Source: Candidatus Altimarinota bacterium
GTDB taxonomy: Bacteria > Patescibacteriota > Gracilibacteria > UBA4473
Length of the DNA stretch: 39,844 nt
Direction: 5' to 3'
NCBI GenBank assembly: GCA_021736215.1
Contig: JAIPGI010000011.1
Location: 1 to 39,844, forward strand
The translations under genes were made by a program, and so were the position numbers. Under the pieces are notes generated by a model. That model searched no databases. It saw only the letters and a list, made by a program, of their open reading frames with translations, and was not told the origin of the DNA. Positions 27,362 to 35,101 of the stretch are shown in pieces (the stretch's first letter is position 1; the number at the start of each line of letters is the position of its first letter).

Positions 27362-28360
27362 CTAAACTTTTAAAATCGTTCCTTTTCGTATGAGTTTTTG
27401 ATTGATATCAAGTCCTTCTAAGTCACAATTTTCATCAAGAATAGATCGAGATATATGACAGTTTCTCAATCTACAACCAGGATAGATAATGGAATCCAAT
27501 ATTTGACAATTGGTTATCTGGGCTCCCTCTCCGATAAAAACTTTTCCCGAAAATAGATTCCCTTTTTCTTGAACATTTTTATCTTTTTGAAGATTTTGTT
27601 TCTGCAATTTTCTATGAGCCTCCAAATAAGTCTCAAAACTCCCAACGTCAAACCACTCCCCACCTACTTTTGCAGCAAGCACTGTTTTTTTGCAACGCAA
27701 AAATTCTGTAAAAATAGACCCCAAAGCGTCCGGGGATTCATTTGCAAATATATGCAAAATTGGGAAAAGATTGGAGCCAATGCAGGCAAATCCAGTGGAA
27801 ACAAGACGGGATTTTGGTTCTGAAGGTTTCTCTTCAAAATTAATAATTTCCGTGTTCTGTATTTTGTATTTCGAATTTGACATTTGATCCCTGTTCTCTG
27901 CTCTCTGATTTTTGATTTCTATCACTCCAAATTTTCGAGCCTCCTCCAAAGTTTCTACTTCTCGAACAGCAATACAGGATTCATATACTGAACACATTAT
28001 TTGTTCAATACGAAGTTCTGGTAAGAGATTGTCTCCCGCAAAAACAAACACATTTTCTACAATTTTAAATTCTCGAATTGCTACGGATAAAGCACGGAGT
28101 GCTCCTAGCTTTTCCCCATCGGAATATGCATCTTCGCAAAAAATCTGTACCCGAGTTCTCTGACATTTCTGGCATTCTTTTTCAAAATCTTTTTCAAATT
28201 TTTTATTGGTCAAAAGATAGACGTCAGCGTCTTGTGGAATTTGGTCAAAAATGTGCGCCAAAATAGTTTTCCCATCCAAAAGAAGGAGCGGTTTCGCTCG
28301 CTTTTCGGTAAGTGGCCACAATCTCGTTGCAAATCCTCCCGCCAAAATCAAAACTTTCAT
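27362..28360 (-). CDS. Sugar-phosphate nucleotidyltransferase (332 aa)
   Basis: Probably activates a sugar phosphate with an NTP (glucose-1-phosphate thymidylyltransferase or mannose-1-phosphate guanylyltransferase type) for surface polysaccharide synthesis; the exact substrate cannot be read from sequence. Motifs: LILAGGFATRLWPLT...KPLLLL at the N-terminus (nucleotide-binding loop), FAGDN at ~107-111 (metal-binding Asp), FEEKP at ~175, STGF at ~187 and GEWFDVGSFETYLEA at ~233. The last ~60 residues form a left-handed beta-helix-like tail (GKVFIGEGAQITNCQILDSI and following). Residues ~150-171 are an odd hydrophilic insert encoded by a heptamer DNA repeat, placed between GVIEI and IINFEEKP, which are normally separated by only a few residues. 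A -10-like TATACT lies 8 bases before the ATG, just beyond the preceding terminator. Confidence 0.88.
   Translation of the reverse strand: MKVLILAGGFATRLWPLTEKRAKPLLLLDGKTILAHIFDQIPQDADVYLLTNKKFEKDFEKECQKCQRTRVQIFCEDAYSDGEKLGALRALSVAIREFKIVENVFVFAGDNLLPELRIEQIMCSVYESCIAVREVETLEEARKFGVIEIKNQRAENRDQMSNSKYKIQNTEIINFEEKPSEPKSRLVSTGFACIGSNLFPILHIFANESPDALGSIFTEFLRCKKTVLAAKVGGEWFDVGSFETYLEAHRKLQKQNLQKDKNVQEKGNLFSGKVFIGEGAQITNCQILDSIIYPGCRLRNCHISRSILDENCDLEGLDINQKLIRKGTILKV
27848..27911 (-). repeat. Degenerate heptamer tandem repeat inside the nucleotidyltransferase gene
   Basis: Read on the minus strand, about nine consecutive 7-nt words follow one another, for example AATCAGA, GAGCAGA, GAACAGG, GATCAAA, TGTCAAA, ending TACAAAA, TACAGAA, CACGGAA. 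They total ~63 nt, a multiple of three, so the reading frame stays open. Confidence 0.75.
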
Positions 28361-28375
28361 CGAGTATCAGTATAT

Positions 28376-28403
28376 AAAAAGCTCGCCGAGAAGCGAGCTT
28401 TTT
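28376..28403 (-). terminator. Terminator between the 244-aa secreted-protein gene and the nucleotidyltransferase gene
   Basis: AAAAAGCTCGC and GCGAGCTTTTT form an 11-bp perfect stem around a 6-nt loop, with runs of A and T on either side, so it can act in both directions. It separates two minus-strand transcription units. Confidence 0.85.
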
Positions 28404-28446
28404 ATTCAAATTTTGCAAAGATTTATCTTGTAGGATAATCCCTTTA

Positions 28447-29181
28447 TTACTGGCTCTTCAAAAACTGGAATACCCGTCCATATCTATTTACCTGTCGGGT
28501 GAGATTTCTCTCTCGACGTTGAACTTGTTGCAATGTTTTCTGAAGCCATGCTCCTCGATTTGTATCAACTGCAGTACCGGTTGTTGTCATTTCGGGAAGA
28601 GCTATTTCTGTTTCCGCTTCAGGCAATGCCATTTCCGTTTCTATTGCCTCAACAGTAGGAACTTCCATAACCTCATTAAAGGAGGGTTGAACTTCTGTTC
28701 CTGCTTGTCCGAGTTTATTTACTTTGCGATCCAAAAAACGAACTTTTGCTGATTGACGTTTGAGAGAAGGAGAAGTTTGTACTTGTCTTGGTGGCATAAT
28801 TACAGGAGAGGGAATCGCCATATCCGAACCTTTTTCTATCACCCGTGGAATCTCTGTTGGGACATCCTTCAAACAATTGTCACCACAGGATCGGAAAGAA
28901 TCGATAGCTGGTGATTGTTTGGCTTCTTCTGATTCTTTTTGATCATCTTCATAACGTGGCATCCTTTGTTCTGTTTTTATAGAAGATGATTTTTGAAGCA
29001 TGCGCGACGTTGTAGTAGCTTCTTTCTCTGAAGACAAATCCTTCTTAAAAATCGAAGTCTGAAGATCTATAGGGTTTATCAAAAAACTATGTCCCTTCAT
29101 ACGAGCATTGTTTTGTAAAGCCAGTGAAGATGCAGGGATAAGTAATAAAGCAAAAACGGAAACGAAAACTAGTTTTTTCAT
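28447..29181 (-). CDS. Small secreted protein (244 aa), unknown
   Basis: Has a clear signal peptide (MKKLVFVSVFALLLIPASSLA). The mature part is polar, with one Cys pair (CGDNC, ~residue 100), a short repeated acidic motif (EMALPE, EIALPE at ~195-210) and a basic helical C-terminus rich in Arg and Gln. ATG 29181 gives a textbook signal peptide; a GTG at 29211 would add ten residues. A -10-like TGTAAT lies 7 bases before 29181, with a poor -35. It lies downstream of the similarly small, basic, exported 160-aa protein, and a strong terminator follows. No family recognised. Confidence 0.75.
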   Translation of the reverse strand: MKKLVFVSVFALLLIPASSLALQNNARMKGHSFLINPIDLQTSIFKKDLSSEKEATTTSRMLQKSSSIKTEQRMPRYEDDQKESEEAKQSPAIDSFRSCGDNCLKDVPTEIPRVIEKGSDMAIPSPVIMPPRQVQTSPSLKRQSAKVRFLDRKVNKLGQAGTEVQPSFNEVMEVPTVEAIETEMALPEAETEIALPEMTTTGTAVDTNRGAWLQKTLQQVQRRERNLTRQVNRYGRVFQFLKSQ

Positions 29182-29255
29182 GTGCAAAATTACAAAAGAA
29201 AGTAAATGCACCGTTCATTGTAGAAGAATTTTTTTAAATGCAAATAAAATTCCCT

Positions 29256-29738
29256 TTACTGCATTTTTTTCTCCTTGAAAAATTGTTTTCTTAATTCACT
29301 TTTATAATTTGAGAATCTCCCCGCATTTTGAGAAAAATCTTTCTTCTGGTTTGCCTCCTCCTTGGAAAATGCTTGTTGGTATTTATTCGCGTTTGTTGAG
29401 GTTTGAAGTCTTTTTTGTGATTGTTGATTTAATGTTTTTCGTTCTTTTGAGTATTGCAAAACTTCTCTCGCCCGAGCTTTTGCGCTCCCTGTATATTCAG
29501 GAAATAATCGTTTTTTTTGAATACGGGATTGCTGAAATGATTTTTGTCTACGAGTGTAATACTCGTCCATTCGATCAGGACTGATTGTATTTTCCTTAAT
29601 AGAGAGCACTTGACTTGGTGGCAAAACATCTTGATTTTCCACCGATGCTTCCTGACCAAAAACAAGAGTTGGAAACAAAAGAAATGAGAAAAACGGAAGC
29701 AGTAAAAACGTTTTCATGGGATTGTGAGGAAAGTACAT
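29256..29738 (-). CDS. Small basic secreted protein (160 aa), unknown
   Basis: The signal peptide (MKTFLLLPFFSFLLFPTLVFG) is followed by a polar chain of Lys, Arg, Gln and Ser with predicted helices and several Gln-rich stretches; no Cys. Two starts are possible: ATG 29738, 5-7 bases after a -10 element and so suited to leaderless translation, and ATG 29717, where the signal peptide proper begins. It starts just after dnaE, and its promoter overlaps the end of dnaE. Together with the next gene it forms a pair of small exported proteins, perhaps envelope components. No family recognised. Confidence 0.7.
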   Translation of the reverse strand: MYFPHNPMKTFLLLPFFSFLLFPTLVFGQEASVENQDVLPPSQVLSIKENTISPDRMDEYYTRRQKSFQQSRIQKKRLFPEYTGSAKARAREVLQYSKERKTLNQQSQKRLQTSTNANKYQQAFSKEEANQKKDFSQNAGRFSNYKSELRKQFFKEKKMQ

Positions 29739-29743
29739 TTTCC

Positions 29744-29773
29744 AGTGTATACCTTTTTTTATTTTTATTTCAA
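29744..29773 (-). promoter_or_regulatory. Promoter of the 160-aa secreted-protein gene
   Basis: TTGAAA (29768-29773) with TATACA (29746-29751, spacer 16) or TACACT (29744-29749, spacer 18). The ATG at 29738 follows within 5-7 bases. Confidence 0.55.
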
Positions 29774-32700
29774 AATTTTCTGGATTTTCTCCTGATCTTT
29801 TTCTCCTAATTTTATACGAAAAGGAAGTGGGATCTTCTGTCCATTCATATAGATTTCTACCGCAACCCCTCCAACATCTATTTTGAGGCTTTGTAAAAAT
29901 ATTTTTAGAGAACGTACTTTTTCTTTGAGTATTCCTTCCGGAATTTTAATAACCAAGGGAGGAAGTGATTTTAAGTCGGATTTTTCTTCTTGTAATGATA
30001 ATTCTTCTTGTTCGCCGTTCCATTTCCCCACTTTTTGAAGATTCCCCAATTGGATTTCATCAACAATCATATTGAGTTTCCCATCTCGCTCTTCGATTTT
30101 CCCTCGAACACGCAAGAAAGCATCCAATTCAAATACTCCTGCAGGGATACTGTCATAGACTTGAGGGAAAATAGCTGTTTCCATTTTCCCTGATGTATCT
30201 TCCAACTCTAAAATAGCCATGTTTTTTCCTCTCCTCGTAAGGATTTTCCGAACATCCGTGACAATACCATGTATAGTTCTTTTTTTCCCTACGTCTTCAG
30301 TATCAGATAACGTCCCTATTAACGTACCGTATTTTTGAAAATAATCATTGAGCCCCCGAAGTGGATGATCCGTAACAAAAAGTCCGAGGCTTTCTCTTTC
30401 CCAACGCAATATATCATCTTTGGTGGCAACGGTATTCCGGAGGGTGAATTCCACAGCACTCGTATCTACTCCACCAAAAAGACCCATTTGTCCTGCATTG
30501 GTTTTGTTCTCGTGTTCTTTGGAAAATTGCACTAAATCTTCAAGGGAGTCAGCAATAGCTTTTCGATCTCCAAAACTATCAAACGCTCCAGAAAATGTAA
30601 GCGCCTCAAGTGTTTTCTTATTCATTAATTTGGCAGGCACTCTTTTTGCAAATTCTTGCAAAGACCCAAATGCCCCATTGGCTTTTCGTTCAAAAATAAT
30701 TTGATCAACGGTTTCTTCCCCCAAGCCCTTAATAGCAGTTAATCCAAAACGAATTTTTTTATCTCGTATTTGCTGTTCTCCAACATCAAGGGAAGCCTGT
30801 CGCCGATTCCCCTCCTCCTGAATGACTGTAAAATATGATCCCGATTGATTTATCGAAGGAGGCAAAACTTCAATATTCATATCTCGACACTCATTCATTT
30901 CAAGGACAATACGGTCCGTATTGTGTCGATCCGTCGTCATCATAGCCGCCATAAATTCAACTGGATAATTCGCTCTGAGATATGCCGTTTCATAGGCAAT
31001 TCTGGCATAACATACTGCGTGGGACCTATTAAATCCATACCCAGAAAACGGAACCACAATTTCATCAAAAATTTTTATAGCAAGTTTTTTATCGTATCCT
31101 TGAGCAATAGCCCCATCAATAAATCGCTGTCTTTGTTTTGACAGAATGGATGCGATTTTCTTTCCGATAGCTTTTCTCAAGATATCCGCTTCTCCCAAAG
31201 AAAATCCCGCAAATTCCCGAGCAATTTTGAGAATCTGTTCCTGATACACAGCGATTCCATACGTTTTTTTGAGGATGGGTTCAAGTATCGGGTGCATATA
31301 CACTATTTTTTCGGGATGATGTTTCCCCTCAATATAGGTTGGAATATATTCCATAGGACCCGGTCTATAGAGCGCATTCATAGCAACCAAATCCTCAAAT
31401 TCTGTAGGTTTTAGTTCTCTTAAATACCGTCTCATCCCCGCTGATTCAAACTGAAAAACTCCCGTTGTCTCCCCTTCTGCAAGCATGCGAAAAGTTTTTT
31501 CGTCATCAATAGGAATGCTCGACATATCGAGTTCTTCTCCCGTGGTTGCTCGAATATTATTGACTGTTTTTTCTAAAACTGACAGGTTTTTCAATCCCAA
31601 AAAATCCATTTTCAAAAGTCCCACATGTTCTAGTTGCTGGTATGGAAATTGCGTAATTTTTATTTTTTCATCTCCTGGCGCCCATTGTATAGGAGTCGAT
31701 TGACGAAGATCATTTTGTCCGATGATTACCGCACAAGCATGTACTGACACATGCCTCACGCATCCTTCAAGTCTATAGGCAATGGTTGATACCTTTTTGA
31801 GTTGATCATTCGTTTCGATGAGTGTTTTGAAGTCTTTTACTTTCTCCGCCATTTCCAGTGTAAATCCTGGACGATTTGGCAAGAGTTTAGTCAGTGCATT
31901 CATCTCGGCAAAAGGAACTCCTAGAGCTCTTCCGACATCTTTGAGGGCGGCTCGAGCAGACATAGTCCCAAATGTACAAACACGCGACACTCTTTCATCT
32001 CCATACTTCTCCACAACATACTGCAAAACCTCATCTCTCCTTTCATCAGAAAAATCAATGTCTATATCTGGCATCGAAATTCGTTCAGGATTGAGAAATC
32101 GTTCAAAAAGTAACTCATATTTCAGAGGATCAACATTGGTAATCCCCAAGAGATAAGAAACAATCGATCCAGCCGCCGATCCTCTTCCCGGACCTACTGC
32201 AATACCATTTTCACGGGCAAAATGGATAAAATCTGCCACAATAAGAAAATAGGCTTCAAATCCCATTTTTCCGATAACAGAGAGTTCATATTCAAGACGT
32301 TCCAAAACACTTTTTGGATAATTTTTTCCATATCGTACTTCTAAATTTTTCTCACAATCCCCCCGTAACTGAGAGGCTTCTGTTTCTCCTTTCTTTACTT
32401 CAAAATGAGGTAAGAGGTTTTGATCAAATTCCAATTTGAGTTCCACTTGTTCAGCAACTTCGAGGGTGTTTTGTCGACATTGTTCGAGAAAATCTTTATC
32501 GATATATCCACTGAGTTCTTTTTCTATTTCTTCAAATGTTTTAAACCAATTCCCCTCGGCAAATTTTACACGACCAAGATCTGATACTTTTATGTTTTTC
32601 CCGATACAAAAAAGAACATCTGCCGACTCTTCATCTTCCATTTCAAGGAATCGAGCATCCGAAGTGACAATTGGCATACATCCAGAAGACCGGGATAATT

Positions 32701-33280
32701 CTGAAACGAAAATATTTAATTTTTTTTGATTTTCATTTTTTCTAGACACCAGTTCGCACAACACATTCTCTTTCCCGAATATTTTTCTAATACGATCAAA
32801 TACCTCAATGGCTTTTTTTTCGCCCTGGTCAGAAAATGCTTTTCCCAACAAACCACCCGTCGCCCCAGTGAGAACGAAAAGACCTTTTTTATATTCCTCG
32901 AGTAATTCCCAATCTACTCTTGGTTTATAATAAAATCCCTCCAAGTACGCATATGAGAGTAATTGTAACAGATTTTTATAACCCTCTGTATTTCGCGCGA
33001 GAAGGACTATGTGCCCTTCTCGTCCATCCATTCCTGCACGACGTTCAAACCGAGAATCCGAAGATACCGCTATCTCTACTCCCAAGATAGGTTTTACATC
33101 ACCAATACGCTGAGCTTCTTCATAAAATTCTAAAAGCCCATATCCCCCACCCGTATCAGTCAAAGCCACCGCTGGATACTGCCATTCTTTGGCTTTGGTT
33201 AATATTTTCGTAGGAGAAGCCGTCGCCTCCAACAGCGAATAAAAAGAATGTGTGTGTAAATTCACAAAAGCCTTAGGCAT
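29765..33280 (-). CDS. dnaE: DNA polymerase III subunit alpha
   Basis: Replicative polymerase, ~1171 aa, full length for the DnaE family. Domains in order: N-terminal PHP domain (HTHSFYSLLEA at 9-19), polymerase core with the catalytic motif PDIDIDF at ~404-410 (two metal-binding Asp), fingers and beta-binding region, and an OB-fold at ~1000-1040 (IHGIVTDV...GKMETAIFP). The PHP metal site looks degenerate: the usual TDHG is TDTG at 41-44, and the expected NDxHY reads SDARF, so PHP exonuclease activity is doubtful. The start is ATG 33280; the longer frame from TTG 33316 begins exactly on the -35 hexamer. No Shine-Dalgarno is present; a promoter ends 7 bases before the ATG. Confidence 0.97.
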   Translation of the reverse strand: MPKAFVNLHTHSFYSLLEATASPTKILTKAKEWQYPAVALTDTGGGYGLLEFYEEAQRIGDVKPILGVEIAVSSDSRFERRAGMDGREGHIVLLARNTEGYKNLLQLLSYAYLEGFYYKPRVDWELLEEYKKGLFVLTGATGGLLGKAFSDQGEKKAIEVFDRIRKIFGKENVLCELVSRKNENQKKLNIFVSELSRSSGCMPIVTSDARFLEMEDEESADVLFCIGKNIKVSDLGRVKFAEGNWFKTFEEIEKELSGYIDKDFLEQCRQNTLEVAEQVELKLEFDQNLLPHFEVKKGETEASQLRGDCEKNLEVRYGKNYPKSVLERLEYELSVIGKMGFEAYFLIVADFIHFARENGIAVGPGRGSAAGSIVSYLLGITNVDPLKYELLFERFLNPERISMPDIDIDFSDERRDEVLQYVVEKYGDERVSRVCTFGTMSARAALKDVGRALGVPFAEMNALTKLLPNRPGFTLEMAEKVKDFKTLIETNDQLKKVSTIAYRLEGCVRHVSVHACAVIIGQNDLRQSTPIQWAPGDEKIKITQFPYQQLEHVGLLKMDFLGLKNLSVLEKTVNNIRATTGEELDMSSIPIDDEKTFRMLAEGETTGVFQFESAGMRRYLRELKPTEFEDLVAMNALYRPGPMEYIPTYIEGKHHPEKIVYMHPILEPILKKTYGIAVYQEQILKIAREFAGFSLGEADILRKAIGKKIASILSKQRQRFIDGAIAQGYDKKLAIKIFDEIVVPFSGYGFNRSHAVCYARIAYETAYLRANYPVEFMAAMMTTDRHNTDRIVLEMNECRDMNIEVLPPSINQSGSYFTVIQEEGNRRQASLDVGEQQIRDKKIRFGLTAIKGLGEETVDQIIFERKANGAFGSLQEFAKRVPAKLMNKKTLEALTFSGAFDSFGDRKAIADSLEDLVQFSKEHENKTNAGQMGLFGGVDTSAVEFTLRNTVATKDDILRWERESLGLFVTDHPLRGLNDYFQKYGTLIGTLSDTEDVGKKRTIHGIVTDVRKILTRRGKNMAILELEDTSGKMETAIFPQVYDSIPAGVFELDAFLRVRGKIEERDGKLNMIVDEIQLGNLQKVGKWNGEQEELSLQEEKSDLKSLPPLVIKIPEGILKEKVRSLKIFLQSLKIDVGGVAVEIYMNGQKIPLPFRIKLGEKDQEKIQKILK

Positions 33281-33285
33281 CGGGG

Positions 33286-33355
33286 CAATTATCAATGAAC
33301 AATCCGTCTTCGTCAAAAACTTCGACGCGATAAATGAACAATTATCAATTCAAAA
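33286..33355. repeat. Two short heptamer-repeat runs at the dnaE/unknown-gene junction
   Basis: CAATTAT-CAATGAA-CAATCCG (33286-33306) and TGAACAA-TTATCAA-TTCAAAA (33335-33355) are 7-nt tandem words of the same family, separated by ~28 bp. They share the 9-mer ATGAACAAT (33295-33303, 33334-33342) and the 11-mer CAATTATCAAT. Confidence 0.6.
33288..33316 (-). promoter_or_regulatory. dnaE promoter, near-leaderless
   Basis: TTGACG (33311-33316), 17-bp spacer, GATAAT (33288-33293), then 7 bases to the dnaE ATG. The -10 lies within a heptamer-repeat run. Confidence 0.7.
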
Positions 33356-33864
33356 TACTTGTTGACAAAAATATTTATAGTTATAAAAAAACATTGATGT
33401 CTGTGAAATATATAGAGAATGATCTTTCAGGAGGAGTTGGTCCAGATCCAATAGAAACCGAAAATTACAACAAGAGAACTAAAACGGCCATCATTGAGGG
33501 ACAAAGGATAGTTCTACACTACTGTGTACAAAAAGATTACCTGCTTATCTCTTTGGATGTTTATGAAGGGAAAAAAGACGAAGGCGATTTAGAAAACGCA
33601 CAAATAAAGTTACGACCTAAGATATCTCATTGGGAATTTAAAAAAAACATCCACAACTTGTTCCCAAACAAAAAACTTTCATTTATAGAAGATATCGTAG
33701 AGTTCATAGAGGAAAAAATACCAAACTGTTCTTCTTATTTTATAAAATCCACATCCGACTCGTTAGATGGAAAAAGTGGAGTAAAGGATTTTTATGCAGA
33801 GGCAAATAAATTATTCGATAAGGTAATATCGGACATTGAGGAAGTCAGAAAAAAAATGAATTAA
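33334..33864 (+). CDS. Unknown hydrophilic protein (176 aa, orphan)
   Basis: A soluble protein with a mixed alpha/beta first half and a charged helical C-terminus (FYAEANKLFDKVISDIEEVRKK). No signal peptide, membrane helix or recognised motif. It is the only plus-strand gene between the giant gene and secA. The first nine residues (MNNYQFKIL) translate a heptamer-repeat word, so the true start may be ATG 33397 (residue 22); TTGACA at 33362-33367 with a weak, closely spaced TTATAA (33381-33386) just before 33397 is compatible with that. Both sides carry 7-nt tandem repeats, which suggests a gene inserted between dnaE and pilT. Its AT content is a little higher than that of its neighbours. Confidence 0.6.
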   Translation: MNNYQFKILVDKNIYSYKKTLMSVKYIENDLSGGVGPDPIETENYNKRTKTAIIEGQRIVLHYCVQKDYLLISLDVYEGKKDEGDLENAQIKLRPKISHWEFKKNIHNLFPNKKLSFIEDIVEFIEEKIPNCSSYFIKSTSDSLDGKSGVKDFYAEANKLFDKVISDIEEVRKKMN

Positions 33865-33866
33865 AA

Positions 33867-33900
33867 TTATTCATTATTCACTACTCATTACGCATTGTCC
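33867..33900. repeat. Heptamer tandem repeat between the orphan gene and pilT
   Basis: Consecutive 7-nt words TTATTCA, TTATTCA, CTACTCA, TTACGCA and TTGTCC fill almost the whole gap between the two convergent stop codons. Confidence 0.75.
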
Positions 33901-34971
33901 TTACTTCACTCCATTGGCAATCAGTATTGATTTTAATTGATCTTTATCCTGAGCGTATTCTATGGCTGTTTCTTTCGTAATTTTATTGTTGATAACAAGT
34001 CCAGCCAAAGATTGTTCAAACTGTACCATGTATCCAGAAGAATCGGTTTGAAGGACGTTTTGAATTTGATAAATTTTATTCTGTCGGATGTGGTTTTGAA
34101 TGGCATAATTTGTACTTAATATTTCATATGCCAATATCAGACTTTTCCCATCAGCGGCAGGGAGTAGTCGTTGAGAAATAATCATTGTCAAAGTCGTTGC
34201 TAACTGTGAACGAATTTGATCCTGATGTTCAGGGGGAAACACGTCAATAATACGAGTAATTGTTTCTGGACCGTTGTTGGTGTGAAGAGTTGAAAAAACA
34301 GTATGTCCAGTTTCGGCCATAGTCAATACCGATGAAATCGTTTCTAGATCTCTCATTTCTCCCACCATTAATACATCTGGGTCTTCCCTGAGACCAGCAA
34401 TAATACCATCTTTAAAATTCAACACATCTCTTCCTACCTCCCTCTGCTGAACCATACTCTTACTAGAAGTCAGCAAATATTCTACTGGATCTTCTACGGT
34501 AATAATGTGTTCTGTTTGTAGATTCGCTCGCTCCTGTATCATAGAAGCAAGTGTTGTGGATTTTCCCTCTCCCGTCGGTCCAACAATCAAAACTAATCCC
34601 TGTTTCATATGAAGAAAGCGATCATAGACAAATTTTGGAAATCCCAAACTTATAGAAGGACGAATATTTCGAGGGATAATTCTAAAGGAAGCAGAAACCC
34701 CATATTCTTGAAAAAAAGCATTTCCTCTCAAACGCAAACCAACCTGTGTCACAGCCAAGAAATCTACTTGGCGTCTATTTTTCAAAACTTCCTTGTGTTC
34801 AGGCTTTAGTAACGGATCAAGTATTTCTTGAATTTTCTCCGATTCCAAAGGCTTGTCGTCTAACGGAATCATCTGTCCTGTAATACGCAAAAATATTGGT
34901 AGTCCTGGGGAAAAATGAATATCCGATGCGTTTTGTTTTTCTGCGTAGGCGACAATTTGTTCAAAGTCCAT
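33901..34971 (-). CDS. pilT: Type IV pilus retraction ATPase PilT-like (356 aa)
   Basis: Hexameric secretion-type ATPase that retracts type IV pili at the inner membrane. N-terminal PAS-like region with SDIHFSPGLPIFLRITG; Walker A GPTGEGKST at ~130-138; Asp box ITVEDPVEY; Walker B region REDPDVLMVGEMRDLETI; His box AETGHTVFSTLHTNN; and the C-terminal PilT-type region with QRLLPAADGK and YEIL. Length fits PilT (about 340-370). Start ATG 34971 is chosen because a near-perfect promoter ends 6 bases upstream; the longer open frame to 35079 runs across that promoter and reads an implausible Cys- and Trp-containing leader. No other pilus gene is in the window. PilU or another PilT paralogue cannot be excluded. 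Confidence 0.92.
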   Translation of the reverse strand: MDFEQIVAYAEKQNASDIHFSPGLPIFLRITGQMIPLDDKPLESEKIQEILDPLLKPEHKEVLKNRRQVDFLAVTQVGLRLRGNAFFQEYGVSASFRIIPRNIRPSISLGFPKFVYDRFLHMKQGLVLIVGPTGEGKSTTLASMIQERANLQTEHIITVEDPVEYLLTSSKSMVQQREVGRDVLNFKDGIIAGLREDPDVLMVGEMRDLETISSVLTMAETGHTVFSTLHTNNGPETITRIIDVFPPEHQDQIRSQLATTLTMIISQRLLPAADGKSLILAYEILSTNYAIQNHIRQNKIYQIQNVLQTDSSGYMVQFEQSLAGLVINNKITKETAIEYAQDKDQLKSILIANGVK

Positions 34972-34977
34972 CTTTTT

Positions 34978-35006
34978 ATTGTACCACAGAAAGAACTTCT
35001 TTTCAA
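34978..35006 (-). promoter_or_regulatory. pilT promoter, leaderless
   Basis: TTGAAA (35001-35006), 17-bp spacer, TACAAT (34978-34983), then AAAAAG and the ATG. The expected transcription start coincides with the start codon. Confidence 0.75.
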
Positions 35007-35101
35007 GGATGGATTCCCCTTTTTGAATGGATCGTTCTTCACAATGAACGCAAAAATAACCCCAATTTATATTCTCCATTTTCTTTTCTCTTTTCTATAA
35101 C

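Noticed and set aside
33281-33316. TTG start of dnaE at 33316
   Set aside because: That codon is the first part of the -35 hexamer; the ATG at 33280 follows the -10 and begins the standard PHP N-terminus.
33867-33900. Heptamer array as a CRISPR remnant
   Set aside because: Units are 7 nt, without spacers, and no cas gene is near.
34972-35079. N-terminal extension of pilT to 35079
   Set aside because: It runs across a near-perfect promoter, and the shorter form starts exactly where PilT proteins begin.
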